From assembly GCF_042466685.1 (NCBI RefSeq), contig NZ_CP170448.1, positions 4,154,001 through 4,218,000 of the forward strand: a stretch of DNA of 64,000 nucleotides, read 5' to 3'. The notes under the pieces were generated by a model that made no database searches, had not been told where the DNA came from, and was given only the letters and a program-made list of their open reading frames with translations. Origin of the DNA: Vreelandella sp042466685. GTDB taxonomy: Bacteria > Pseudomonadota > Gammaproteobacteria > Pseudomonadales > Halomonadaceae. Below are positions 1 to 8,327 of the stretch, in pieces (position 1 is the stretch's first letter; every line of letters begins with the position of its first letter). A program made the translations under genes and the position numbers.

Positions 1-105
1 AGCCATAACGAGATTGAAAGCGCGAAGCCTGAGCACGTACACGCAGGCTGTAATGTGCTACTGCACGCCATGCTTGAAGCGGCCGGTGTTGAGGGTGGTG
101 AATAA
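1..105 (+). CDS. M20-family Zn-dependent amidohydrolase, C-terminal end only
   Basis: Reading frame 1 is open from the window edge to TAA at 103-105 and gives the last 34 residues of a protein. They contain SHNEIES followed by PEHVHAGCNVLLHAML. That SHNE/PEH..AG.NVLL tail is typical of N-carbamoyl-L-amino-acid hydrolase / allantoate amidohydrolase type M20 peptidases, which use two metal ions to hydrolyse N-carbamoyl or ureido groups. The start lies outside the window. The stop is 2 bp before the amidase gene, so the two are probably co-transcribed. A diverged second copy of this same 3' end is found at 5347-5453, see there. Family assignment is fairly sure; the substrate is unknown. Confidence 0.75.
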   Translation, partial: SHNEIESAKPEHVHAGCNVLLHAMLEAAGVEGGE

Positions 106-107
106 TC

Positions 108-1508
108 ATGCCCGAAACCTTTGAAACACTAACGGCCGTTCAGGCATTGGCCCGTTTCGGCGAGGGCTCACTCTCGCCGGCGTCACTCGTCAAGGATTGC
201 TTGACGCGAATTGAACGGGATAACCCTAAGGTCAATGCATTTACCTGCGTTAACGATGTAGAGGCGCGACGTCTCGCCATAGAATCAGCGCGGCGCTGGC
301 AAGCAGGCACACCCTGCGGCCCGCTGGATGGCATCCCCATTACCATTAAAGATCTGACTTTAACTAAAGGTTTACCGACACGCCTTGGATCGACCACTAC
401 CTCTGCCGAGGGCCCTTGGGAGGTAGACGCCCCGATCAGCCGCCACCTGCGCAACGCCGGGGCCATCGTGATCGGCAAGACCACCTCGCCTGAGTTTGGT
501 TGGAAAGGCGTTACCGACAACCCGCTGCATGGCATTACCCGCAACCCCTGGAATACTGAACTAACGCCAGGGGGATCATCAGGCGGCGCGGGGGCAGCCG
601 CGACGCTTAACCTTGGCCTGCTGCATCAGGGCAGCGATGCGGGCGGCTCCATCCGTATTCCGTGCAGCTTTACCGGCACGTTCGGTATTAAACCCACCTT
701 CGGCTGGGTGCCCCAGTGGCCCGCCAGCACCATGAGTACGCTCTCTCATCTAGGCCCCATGACCCGCACCGCAGCCGACAGCGCGCTGATGTTGAGCGTA
801 ATGGCGCAGCCCGATACTCGGGATGGTTACTCAGGCAATCCCAGAGGGCCAGATTGGCTCACGCCGCCACCGGCTAGCCTGAAGGACTGGCGCATCGCCT
901 TTAGTGCTGACCTTGGCTATGTAGACGTAGCGCCTGATATTGCCCAGCGAGTTGAGGAAGCCGTCGCCCATTTAGAAGCATTGGGCGCGACGGTAGAGCG
1001 AATTGATCCTGGCTTTAGCGATCCGCTTAAAACCTTTAATACGCTGTGGTTTGCGGGCGCCACCCAAGCGCTCGAAAAACTCAACGAACAACAGCAGGCG
1101 GCACTCGACCCTGGGTTTCTGGATATCGCACGGCGCGGGCAAGATGTATCGCTTTCCGCCTACCTCGCCGCCCGGCGTGAGCGCAGTGAATTAACGGCGC
1201 AGATGGCGGCGTTTCATCAGCGCTATGATTTGCTGGTCACGCCTACAATACCCATTGCGCCTTTTGCCGCGGACCACAACGTGCCGCCAGGCGAGCGCTA
1301 TAAAGACTGGATGGACTGGACGCCATTTAGCTACCCCTTCAATCTCACTCAGCAACCAGCAGCCTCAATGCCTTGTGGGCTGGATAACCAAGGCCTGCCA
1401 GTAGGTTTGCACCTTGTAGCAGGCAAATACCAAGATCTAAAAGTGCTGCATGCCGCTCAGTTGCTTGAGCGCTATTTGCCACCATTAACACCACCGGGAA
1501 TGGCATAA
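108..1508 (+). CDS. Amidase signature family hydrolase
   Basis: A 466-residue amidase signature (AS) enzyme that hydrolyses C-N bonds of amides with a Ser-cisSer-Lys triad. The likely Lys is K81 in IKDL; the GGSSGG loop is at 155-160 (cis-Ser S157/S158); the nucleophile is S181 in GSDAGGSIRIP. Length fits the family (about 450-500). No signal peptide is seen, so it is cytoplasmic. It starts 2 bp after the M20 hydrolase stop. Amidase plus N-carbamoyl/ureido hydrolase suggests stepwise amide or hydantoin-type nitrogen scavenging, but the substrate cannot be read from sequence. It is not GatA in context, as gatB and gatC are absent. The strand runs convergently toward the menE remnant. Confidence 0.9.
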   Translation: MPETFETLTAVQALARFGEGSLSPASLVKDCLTRIERDNPKVNAFTCVNDVEARRLAIESARRWQAGTPCGPLDGIPITIKDLTLTKGLPTRLGSTTTSAEGPWEVDAPISRHLRNAGAIVIGKTTSPEFGWKGVTDNPLHGITRNPWNTELTPGGSSGGAGAAATLNLGLLHQGSDAGGSIRIPCSFTGTFGIKPTFGWVPQWPASTMSTLSHLGPMTRTAADSALMLSVMAQPDTRDGYSGNPRGPDWLTPPPASLKDWRIAFSADLGYVDVAPDIAQRVEEAVAHLEALGATVERIDPGFSDPLKTFNTLWFAGATQALEKLNEQQQAALDPGFLDIARRGQDVSLSAYLAARRERSELTAQMAAFHQRYDLLVTPTIPIAPFAADHNVPPGERYKDWMDWTPFSYPFNLTQQPAASMPCGLDNQGLPVGLHLVAGKYQDLKVLHAAQLLERYLPPLTPPGMA

Positions 1509-1521
1509 CCACATGTGTTAG

Positions 1522-1700
1522 CTACTTATTGACCAACTGCGCCCGCGCCAGTTCTGCAAACTGTGTGCGGGAGGGTTTAAAGCCTACTTCTGAGGATCGT
1601 ATTGGCCATGATAAAGTCGGGCAGTGCTTGCATATCCAGGCACTTAACACTTGTTCCGATATGGCCATCGATAAATGCTACTGAGCGCTCACGCCATGCG
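1522..1700 (-). pseudogene. Diverged remnant of the menE 3' end
   Basis: This stretch aligns with the 3' end of the intact menE at 5495-5690: matching blocks include CAACTGCGCCCGCGCCAG, GGTTTAAAGCCTAC, the ATAAAG.CGGGCAG block and ATCGATAAATGCTAC followed by GCGCTC. It has in-frame stops and small deletions, so it is a dead copy of the last 60 or so codons. The stop codon and last residues of the neighbouring membrane protein gene (ending at 1678) lie inside it. Together with the hydrolase remnant at 5347-5453 it shows that the junction 'M20 3' end / menE 3' end' exists twice, with cargo genes in between. Seen directly by eye alignment; exact right end is uncertain. Confidence 0.8.
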
Positions 1701-3024
1701 GGGTGGCTGGCTCGGAGCCAGTGCGCTGGCGCATTAGCCTTGGGCTACGTCGCAGCAGCGCTAACATGACGATGAACAGCCATACCAATGGTGCAATGAA
1801 AGCCAGCAAAGCGGCTGTAGATTGCAGCCCTACGGCAGTGTGGTAGACCAACCGCACACCGCCGTCAGAACGTGATTCGACAGCAATGAGCACGGCTCTC
1901 TGCAATCGACTCAGGGTGCCGACATCCGGTACCTCTATGGCAAGCTCATCCGCGATATCTCTCAACTCGGGCCATTGGCCTGCACTGTTGCCCTTCGACA
2001 GCGGTTTGAATCCTGACCAGGGGGTGTACGGTACCATGTCCCGTAAGGCGAGGCTGCGTGCCTGAGCATCGGCGTAGACCGCAACTATCCCGGCCACGCG
2101 TCTTTCCAGCTGCGCGCGAACGTCCTCGTCCAGCGTGCGCAGCAGCTCTCTCCGATCGATGTAATCGAGCGTTCTAAGCGACAGCGGCAAAGACGCAGTG
2201 GCCGTCGGTTCGTCTTCCGTGAGTGCCGTCCAGCTTGGCACACCCAGTAACGAGGTGATCATCTGCTTGGTGGACAGGCAGTCGTCGCTTTGCGGGCAAA
2301 GACGCTGGAGGTCGGTAATGATCAGGTCATCCAAATTACTATACAACACCCCCAATGACAGTCGCCCTGGGGACTCTTCTTCCCAGAGCTCCTCTAATGC
2401 ATACAGCGTAGGCAGATCTGCGTAGGCCGAGTAATCAATAGAAGCCATGGCTTGGCCCCAGTAAAAGTCCCGGCAGGAGGTACTGTAGGATAGCGCCGGC
2501 CTTGATGGCTCGGGATTCGCGAACAGACCACAAGACAGTTCATTTCTGGTCGGCTTGAAGATGAGCGGGGTTCCGGCCGGTGGCACGTACTCGCCGAGAT
2601 CTTCAGGGGTATGCAGGACGAGTGGCGGATAGTCCAGCGCAGTGGCCTTGAGACCATGAAAAATCGCGGGCCACAGGCGCTGCCCATCCCATAGTATTAG
2701 CGCAGAGCAAACACTCACCAGTACCAGTAAGGCGCTCAGCCGAGAACGTCTGCCTTGGAGCGTCAGTAATCCCAGGCTCGCCCCATAGACCAGCGGCAAC
2801 CCCAACAGCAGCCCGGGCAGGCCCGCGCTTAGCTGCGGGGCCCATATGAACAGCAGATAGTGGCTGCTGGCAAGAATAGCCAGTACGCCGCAGGCCAGAG
2901 CTGCTGCCATGGCGATTGCGCCCCACGAGTAGCAACGTCCCAGCAACCAGAAAACATAGCCCGCAGCCAACAGGGCGAGCGATACCCAGAGCACCGAATC
3001 GGGTGCAGCCAATAGCGCTAACAT
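1678..3024 (-). CDS. Multi-pass membrane protein with large extracytoplasmic domain, unknown
   Basis: I do not recognise this family. From the ATG at 3024 it has about 448 residues (an upstream in-frame ATG at 3045 adds 7). There are four hydrophobic segments in the first 115 residues, a soluble domain of about 270 residues with several cysteines (for example CGLF, SCRDFYW, CPQSDDC), and one more TM near residues 405-425 before a basic tail. 3024 was chosen because GGTAGGACA just upstream can serve as ribosome binding site and gives a 7-bp overlap with the preceding gene. It is the third gene of a tight three-gene unit. Its last dozen codons lie in the menE remnant, so its C-terminus may be chimeric. 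Confidence 0.6.
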   Translation of the reverse strand: MLALLAAPDSVLWVSLALLAAGYVFWLLGRCYSWGAIAMAAALACGVLAILASSHYLLFIWAPQLSAGLPGLLLGLPLVYGASLGLLTLQGRRSRLSALLVLVSVCSALILWDGQRLWPAIFHGLKATALDYPPLVLHTPEDLGEYVPPAGTPLIFKPTRNELSCGLFANPEPSRPALSYSTSCRDFYWGQAMASIDYSAYADLPTLYALEELWEEESPGRLSLGVLYSNLDDLIITDLQRLCPQSDDCLSTKQMITSLLGVPSWTALTEDEPTATASLPLSLRTLDYIDRRELLRTLDEDVRAQLERRVAGIVAVYADAQARSLALRDMVPYTPWSGFKPLSKGNSAGQWPELRDIADELAIEVPDVGTLSRLQRAVLIAVESRSDGGVRLVYHTAVGLQSTAALLAFIAPLVWLFIVMLALLRRSPRLMRQRTGSEPATPHGVSAQ

Positions 3025-3467
3025 TGTCCTACCCACATGCCACACCTGCTCAGTGTGCTGCCATATGCATGCACGTAGTGCCGGATCAGACGGCCATCGG
3101 ATTCCAGCTCATAAGAGACACCATGGCGCTGGCCATTATTGTCATAACGCGCTACGCCCAGCAGTTGTTCAGAGGGCGAAGTGGCCAGCCAGGTTCCCTG
3201 CTCTTTGCCTTTATGAAACCAGCCCTGCCAGCGTGAGTCGGTGTCGGCCCTGAGCACCCAATAGCCCTCTCTGGCGTCATCGATGTACTGCCCGCATTCG
3301 ACCAGATCGCCCGCTTCATTGCGCACCTTGTGAATGCCTTTTTCGCTCAGCGCGCAGCCATCCGCATCCAATGGCGGCGGCGCCAGTTCATCCAGCAGCG
3401 AGGGGGAGATACTCGCCATTGTCCAAGCGGGGGCTGCAAACAGCAGCGCCAATGCAATATGCCGCAT
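3018..3467 (-). CDS. Small secreted MORN-like repeat protein
   Basis: 149 residues starting with a signal peptide (MRHIALALLFAAPAWTMA, cleavage about residue 18). The mature part has short repeats of the type G.Y..D.REGYW and WQGWFHKGKEQGTW followed by ARYDNNGQRHG, which resemble MORN or toxin-antitoxin 'YwqK-type' beta-hairpin repeats. Four to five cysteines (CALSEKG, ECGQY, CGMWVGQC) could form periplasmic disulphides. It starts 1 bp after the stop of the 581-residue gene and overlaps the next gene, so it belongs to one operon with two membrane-anchored partners. The function is unknown; a periplasmic adaptor is a guess. Confidence 0.6.
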   Translation of the reverse strand: MRHIALALLFAAPAWTMASISPSLLDELAPPPLDADGCALSEKGIHKVRNEAGDLVECGQYIDDAREGYWVLRADTDSRWQGWFHKGKEQGTWLATSPSEQLLGVARYDNNGQRHGVSYELESDGRLIRHYVHAYGSTLSRCGMWVGQC

Positions 3468-3468
3468 G

Positions 3469-5214
3469 TCAGTAAGCCTCCAAGGACATGAAACGGTAGC
3501 TCCAGCGTTGCGAATGCGCCGTGGAGTCGTCTATCTGCAACTGTTCTATACGTGTTACTTCGCCATGAAACTTGAGCTGGCTCTCAGGAAACACAAAGGA
3601 CTCCAGGGCGGGGTCTGTCAGGTCTGCGGCTCGCGCCATGGGCATCAATGCCTCTCCATTGGCATCGAGAAAGCGAAAGCGACCAAAGAACTCGCGCGCG
3701 GGTTGGGCAGGATCCACGCTGGCCTCGGGCAACGCCTCCAGCGGCACCAACCATGGCAATTCACTCTGCTGGTAGGTTAAGGGCTGCCAGGTTACTCCGG
3801 CAGGACAACGCAACTCGCTCGTCACCTCAAGGTCGTGAAAGAAGCGCTGCTCGCCATCCATGCTTTGCAGTTCCCAACGCACACGGCCGAGATACGCCTC
3901 GGGCAGCTTGGCGTAGCGCGAGTACGGCTCGGCGGACAGGCGTTGCCGATAGTCCTCCACTTCTTCGTCATAGCGGCCTATGGAGTAGACAAACAGGCGT
4001 TCTACCGGGCGCCATTGCAGCGGCAGATCAGCCTCCACAACCTGGAGTTCACAGGTGTAGCTCATGGCGATGGGGAGAAAGAGCTCATGGTACTCGAAGT
4101 CCTGGGCGTGCATGGGCAAGTCAAGAGTCAGGTCTGTGTCCGTATGCTGCAAAGGCAGGTGCCAGGTCGGCGGTATCGAGGCCCTGGTGCGCTGATCCCG
4201 TTCAGTTGAAAAACGCACATCGGCAACGCGCACCTCTTCTGTATTCAGCAGCGTTACCGGCAGTTCTGCGGGCACTGCAGCATTGAAGCGCAGCTGATAA
4301 CGTTCAGCGATCGGGTCGGGGCTGGGTTGATTGCGAGCAGCATTCCAAAGTGATGAAGATGGGTAACGTTTAGCGCGCCAGCCTTGATGAGCAGGAGGCT
4401 CGGCAGCAGTAAACTGCCAGCGTTGCTGACCCGAGTTGGCGATCTCGACCCACCATTCCCAAGGCAGGGCACCGGGTTTTGCGGTCATTGAGCTGCTGCC
4501 AGCTTGCAGTTTATGCGGTTCGTCGGTGAGCTCCAACCGACGCGGCTCCGTTGAGGTCGTCTGGCGCTGTACAACATCAGCCAGTACCGACGCTGGCTGC
4601 TCATAGGGACAGTCCTGGAAGCGCTGATCCCACCGCACCTCCAACCGGTACCCTGTCGCCGATGGCATCCAGTAGCGGGTGCTTTGCTGCGACAGGTCAA
4701 GGTCGGCTTTAACGCCTACGCTGCTGGGATCTGCGGATAGCTGCAACTGCACGTTGGGAGCGCATAGCAGACTACCATCCTGCGCAAGCAGGCGAAGGTT
4801 TTCCAGGCCGACAGGTGCGTCCATGGTCAGTCCTGGCACGTCGTTGGCGGGCAAGAGCAGATTGAACCAATGACGCCCATCTCCCCCGCTTGTGTATGGG
4901 TAGCCTTCAAAGCCAGCGGCAGGCTCCAGCGTACCACCAAGCTCGGTGGGCAGAATCACCTGTGTGTCCTGCGCTGAGGGCAGTTGAAAGGGCTTAAAAT
5001 CCTGGTCAGCTAGAGTATTTTGGCGCCCGTGAGAGATGAATAGACCGAAACCAAGCAAAACAGTCAGCCAGACCAGTGCAGCTACCGAGGCGCCGATGAA
5101 GCGCGGCGTGCAAATCTCAGCGCACAGCCTTGTTCCGGCTTGCCTAAACGCGCTTGTAACGCGGGCGCGAATGGTTGGGCTAGGCTCTACTTCGGTGTCA
5201 CGCGCCTCCTGCAT
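3469..5214 (-). CDS. Single-pass membrane-anchored periplasmic protein, unknown
   Basis: 581 residues. A hydrophilic N-terminus of about 38 residues is followed by one strong TM (about 40-60, SVAALVWLTVLLGFGLFI) and then about 520 residues of mostly beta-type, Trp- and Pro-rich sequence expected outside the inner membrane. No catalytic motif is seen. The topology resembles anchored scaffolds such as CreD- or TolA-like proteins, but no homology to those is claimed. First gene of the three-gene unit at 1678-5214; an AAGGAT lies about 10 bp before the ATG. Codon use looks like the neighbouring backbone genes, so any transfer was from a related genome. Confidence 0.6.
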   Translation of the reverse strand: MQEARDTEVEPSPTIRARVTSAFRQAGTRLCAEICTPRFIGASVAALVWLTVLLGFGLFISHGRQNTLADQDFKPFQLPSAQDTQVILPTELGGTLEPAAGFEGYPYTSGGDGRHWFNLLLPANDVPGLTMDAPVGLENLRLLAQDGSLLCAPNVQLQLSADPSSVGVKADLDLSQQSTRYWMPSATGYRLEVRWDQRFQDCPYEQPASVLADVVQRQTTSTEPRRLELTDEPHKLQAGSSSMTAKPGALPWEWWVEIANSGQQRWQFTAAEPPAHQGWRAKRYPSSSLWNAARNQPSPDPIAERYQLRFNAAVPAELPVTLLNTEEVRVADVRFSTERDQRTRASIPPTWHLPLQHTDTDLTLDLPMHAQDFEYHELFLPIAMSYTCELQVVEADLPLQWRPVERLFVYSIGRYDEEVEDYRQRLSAEPYSRYAKLPEAYLGRVRWELQSMDGEQRFFHDLEVTSELRCPAGVTWQPLTYQQSELPWLVPLEALPEASVDPAQPAREFFGRFRFLDANGEALMPMARAADLTDPALESFVFPESQLKFHGEVTRIEQLQIDDSTAHSQRWSYRFMSLEAY

Positions 5215-5346
5215 GCTGGAGCTATCCTTGCTGATTTTTGGCGCTGGTAGATTACAGGGCCAGCTTTGTTGCTACAAGCCGACCCGGCCATTGCGCCGGG
5301 CGCCGGTATCGCCATCTTCCAAGCCCATCGGCATTTAGGCCCCCCC

Positions 5347-5453
5347 CCTGCAAGGATGGCATTCGCCACGACGAGATTGAGAGCACCACACCTGAGCATG
5401 TTCACGCTGGCTGTAACGTACCACTTCACGTGATGCTAATGCCGCTGGTATAG
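5347..5453 (+). pseudogene. Diverged remnant of the M20 hydrolase 3' end
   Basis: Translation gives PCKDGIRHDEIES then PEHVHAGCNV and a TAG stop. This matches the hydrolase tail encoded at 1-105 (SHNEIES, PEHVHAGCNVLLHAML) at both protein and DNA level. Upstream the frame cannot be followed into a hydrolase, so only the last 35 codons remain. It lies 42 bp from the intact menE stop, exactly as the hydrolase/amidase side faces the menE remnant on the other side of the cargo. The region 5215-5346 before it holds a GC-rich stretch with a C9 run and no gene that I can support. Confidence 0.8.
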
Positions 5454-5495
5454 AAGAATAGATACCTAAGAGGCCACCACCAATAGGTCGCATGG

Positions 5496-6890
5496 CTACT
5501 TGTTGGCCAACTGCGCCCGCGCCAGCTCAGCGAACTGCTTGCGGGACGGTTTAAAGCCTACCCCTGGCGGCCAGGGCAACCAGGCATCGGGCACCATAAA
5601 GCCGGGCAGCGCCTCACGCACCCAAGCATTTAGCGCCTGCTCGGTTGCGGCCTCCCCGTGCCAATCGATAAATGCCACCGGGCGCTCGCCCCACTCGAGG
5701 TGGGGCACCGCTACCACGAGCGCCTGGGCAACGCCAGGATGGTCGACTAAGCGCTGCTCGATACTTTCCGGCTGGATATTCTCGCCACCGGAAATAAAGC
5801 CGTTATCGAGCCGCCCTTCCACCACCAGCGCCCCTTCCGCATTGAAGTGGCCCTTGTCGCGGGTAGCAAACCAGCCTTCGTCATTGAGGGCTGGATCAAC
5901 CACGCCATCATTCAAATAGCCGCAGAACAGGGTCTCGCCGCGCAGTTGGATTTCGCCATCAACGACCCTAACCTCCCTGCCCGGCAGCGGTTTCCCGACC
6001 ACACCGGGCGCAGTGGGAATACCAGTACAGACCTGACTGGCCATCTCGGAGAGCCCATAGCTAACCTTCGGCGTTAGCCCCAGTGAGGTCATCTGCGCCA
6101 CCAGCGGCGCGGGAATCGCCGCACCGCCCAATAGTAGCTCGCGCAACTGGGTGCGCTGGGGCGTAAAGCCTGCTTTCAACAACCGCCACAGTTGAGTGGG
6201 CACCAGGGAAAGATGGCTAATCGCCTGCTGTTCAAGACGCTCCGCCAGTGACTGGGGGGCATCGTCTAGGATCATCCGCCCACCGGCAAGAAAGACGCGA
6301 AACGGGATCGCGTAGCCGCCGATATGGAACAGCGGCAGCGACAGTAGCCAGCCACTGCTTTGGTCAACGGGAATCAACGAAGCCGAGCCGCGTGCAGAAG
6401 CCAAATGATTGCCCACACGGTGCAGCACCGTCTTCAGCGTGCCGCTGGAGCCGGAAGTAAAAATCGTGTTGCACAGCTGGTTGCCATCCAGCACCGGTGG
6501 CTCTTTCACATCGGCTTCCCCCCAAAAATCGAGGCTAACCGGTGTGAGCTCGGCAGGGTAATGATGGTCGCTTTCCGTTTGGCAAACCCGCCCAGCCTGC
6601 AAGCGTTTGGCCAGATTGAGCTGCTGGGCAATAGGAAACGCAGGATTCAGCGGACAAAAAACAACCCCTGCCCGCAGGCAGGCCCACGCCAGCAGCAAAG
6701 ACTCAAGCGAGCCTTTGGCGGGCACCACTAAGCGATCACCGGGCACAAAACCTGCGCGCGCAAGCTGCTGCGCTAAAGAGGCTACCCGGCGATTGAGGGT
6801 TCGGTAGTTAAGAATCACCGAGCCAGCCTCTACCGCAATATGCTCAGGCGCCGATTTGGCCCAGTTGTGAATGGGGCAGATGTCTAGCAT
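5496..6890 (-). CDS. menE: o-Succinylbenzoate-CoA ligase
   Basis: 464-residue acyl-adenylating enzyme that joins o-succinylbenzoate to CoA in menaquinone synthesis. The ATP-binding loop TSGSSG is at residues 145-150, an A5-type YGLSEMASQVC motif near 290, the hinge region GRLDNGFISGGENI near 365, and the catalytic lysine region FKPSRKQ near the C-terminus. Length is normal for MenE (about 450-480). Gene order menE-(insert)-menC-menB-frd supports MenE over other acyl-CoA synthetases. It is separated from menC by the T6SS cargo at 6948-8813, so it may now need its own promoter in the AT-rich 6891-6947 gap. Confidence 0.9.
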   Translation of the reverse strand: MLDICPIHNWAKSAPEHIAVEAGSVILNYRTLNRRVASLAQQLARAGFVPGDRLVVPAKGSLESLLLAWACLRAGVVFCPLNPAFPIAQQLNLAKRLQAGRVCQTESDHHYPAELTPVSLDFWGEADVKEPPVLDGNQLCNTIFTSGSSGTLKTVLHRVGNHLASARGSASLIPVDQSSGWLLSLPLFHIGGYAIPFRVFLAGGRMILDDAPQSLAERLEQQAISHLSLVPTQLWRLLKAGFTPQRTQLRELLLGGAAIPAPLVAQMTSLGLTPKVSYGLSEMASQVCTGIPTAPGVVGKPLPGREVRVVDGEIQLRGETLFCGYLNDGVVDPALNDEGWFATRDKGHFNAEGALVVEGRLDNGFISGGENIQPESIEQRLVDHPGVAQALVVAVPHLEWGERPVAFIDWHGEAATEQALNAWVREALPGFMVPDAWLPWPPGVGFKPSRKQFAELARAQLANK

Positions 6891-6947
6891 GCAGCGCTGT
6901 CCTTGCTAACTCTATTCATTTTGCAATCAAACTAGTTTAACACGACG

Positions 6948-7550
6948 TTAACTTGCATGAAGACCCGTGCACAGATACCAGTGCTCCAATTCTGAGGGTT
7001 CGCAAAAAAAATACCCATTCTGTAGGTTATTAGAATCTCTTTTCTCTTTAATGGCGTCTTCTATAGAAGGTACTACTTCTGCCTCAATCCCTCCGCTTGG
7101 CGCATATTGCAGATACCACCAAGGCGTATAAATTGGAAGAAATGCGGCTTCAAAAGGTCTGTTAATATAAAAAACAGCATTCAAATAGCACTTTGATCGA
7201 CAAAGGCGTTTAAAACTTGCATGTTTTATATTAATTTTTGATTCTTCTATGCTCTCTATAATAGACACTGGAAGCCTCTCTCTCAGCTCAACGGTCTTCC
7301 AATGCCATCCATCAAGCACAAAGGCTTCGGCCTTTCCATTCTTTATAAAAACGCGCCCTATATCATTTTGAATTATGAACTCAAAAATAGCTTCAGTTGG
7401 CTCTGTGAGATTTGGATCTGGCCGATAATCCATTGTTGAAAATATATAATTCTGCCAAATTACAAAAGTAGCAATGATAATGATCGGAACGAGAAATATT
7501 TTACGGCGATAAAATGGCATTAGCTTTATCGACTCCTTGCTTTCTGACAA
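6948..7550 (-). CDS. Membrane-anchored protein, probable immunity protein of the type 44 toxin
   Basis: 200 residues, not matched to a family I know. One TM at about residues 13-32 (IFLVPIIIIATFVIWQNYIF) is followed by a soluble domain with a conserved-looking CRSKCY pair and a Cys-containing C-terminus (FFCEPSELEHWYLCTG). Very AT-rich compared with the men genes on both sides. It overlaps the toxin-like gene by 25 bp on the same strand and stands directly downstream, which is the usual place of an immunity gene. With an N-in topology the domain would sit in the periplasm. The immunity role is inferred from position only. Confidence 0.55.
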   Translation of the reverse strand: MSESKESIKLMPFYRRKIFLVPIIIIATFVIWQNYIFSTMDYRPDPNLTEPTEAIFEFIIQNDIGRVFIKNGKAEAFVLDGWHWKTVELRERLPVSIIESIEESKINIKHASFKRLCRSKCYLNAVFYINRPFEAAFLPIYTPWWYLQYAPSGGIEAEVVPSIEDAIKEKRDSNNLQNGYFFCEPSELEHWYLCTGLHAS

Positions 7551-8326
7551 TCATGGGGAATTTTTGAGTCTCTTTCGGTTGGATAATCTACGTGAGAAAT
7601 CTCATTCATTAGAACAGAAGCCGTTAGCTGGTGCGGAGAAAAACTCTCAAACAATGATATTCCCAAACGGACAGAAAGGTAGTCGGTTACATCGTCAAAG
7701 CGACGGAATCCAATGCCATTAGTATCAACTCGATCAGTTGGAATGCTGCGATTTGCAATATCGCTTCCGAGCTGCGCTAGCCCGGCACCGTCCAACAAAC
7801 TATCTTCAGAGAAACCTAGGTAGCGACCAACGTAACCGTAGTGAATATTAGACCAAATGTCATAATAGTACTCATACCCTCGGTATTTGTGGTGCCAAGG
7901 ATAAGCTGAGACCCCCGTGCTGTTAAATTCGTCATACTTCTCACCACCTTCTTGAAAGTACTGTTTATGATCCCACACGCCATTTGGCCTCACCAGCCAA
8001 GTCCAACCAGCAATTGCCGCCCTTCGGGCATTTCGTTCGATCTTCATGAAATCAGGCCTTGCCATATCACGGGCAAGGCGTTGGATGCTATTTAACGTTT
8101 CACCTTCCCTCCGCCAACGCTCCATTGCCTCCTGAGCGCTGTAAGCATTCTGCTGCTTTATGCGCTGAGCAGCAGCGGATTCTACATTGATCTGAATTTC
8201 CTCGACGATCCAGGCAGCGACTTCCAGCGCTTGATCTCTGTGCGGGCAGGGAACCGTAACAATGAAGGGATCATCCAGCGTGGCTGGGGTGGTGACGGTT
8301 TGCGCTATACGTTGCCACTCGGCCAT
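7526..8326 (-). CDS. T6SS effector with polymorphic toxin type 44-like domain
   Basis: 266 residues. The N-terminal third is helical. Residues about 105-215 carry the signature I know from polymorphic toxin type 44 (Ntox44) proteins: VRPNG.WDHK at 112-121, YYDIWSNIHYGYVGR at 154-168, LLDGAGLAQLGSDI at 177-190 and a DDVTD acidic cluster at 211-215. Such domains are C-terminal toxins of interbacterial systems; the chemical activity is not established for this protein. It starts 1 bp after the stop of the PAAR gene, so it is the separate cargo of that spike tip. No signal peptide is seen, fitting T6SS delivery. Family call from motif memory, not from a search. Confidence 0.7.
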   Translation of the reverse strand: MAEWQRIAQTVTTPATLDDPFIVTVPCPHRDQALEVAAWIVEEIQINVESAAAQRIKQQNAYSAQEAMERWRREGETLNSIQRLARDMARPDFMKIERNARRAAIAGWTWLVRPNGVWDHKQYFQEGGEKYDEFNSTGVSAYPWHHKYRGYEYYYDIWSNIHYGYVGRYLGFSEDSLLDGAGLAQLGSDIANRSIPTDRVDTNGIGFRRFDDVTDYLSVRLGISLFESFSPHQLTASVLMNEISHVDYPTERDSKIPHDCQKARSR

Positions 8327-8327
8327 A

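Noticed and set aside
3648..4286. Plus-strand open frame of 212 codons
   Set aside because: Lies wholly antisense to the 581-residue gene, with basic low-complexity composition typical of shadow frames.
5215..5346. GC-rich block with C9 run and inverted bits between the cargo and the hydrolase remnant
   Set aside because: Could be a dispersed repeat, but no second copy is in the window and no clear stem or gene is seen.
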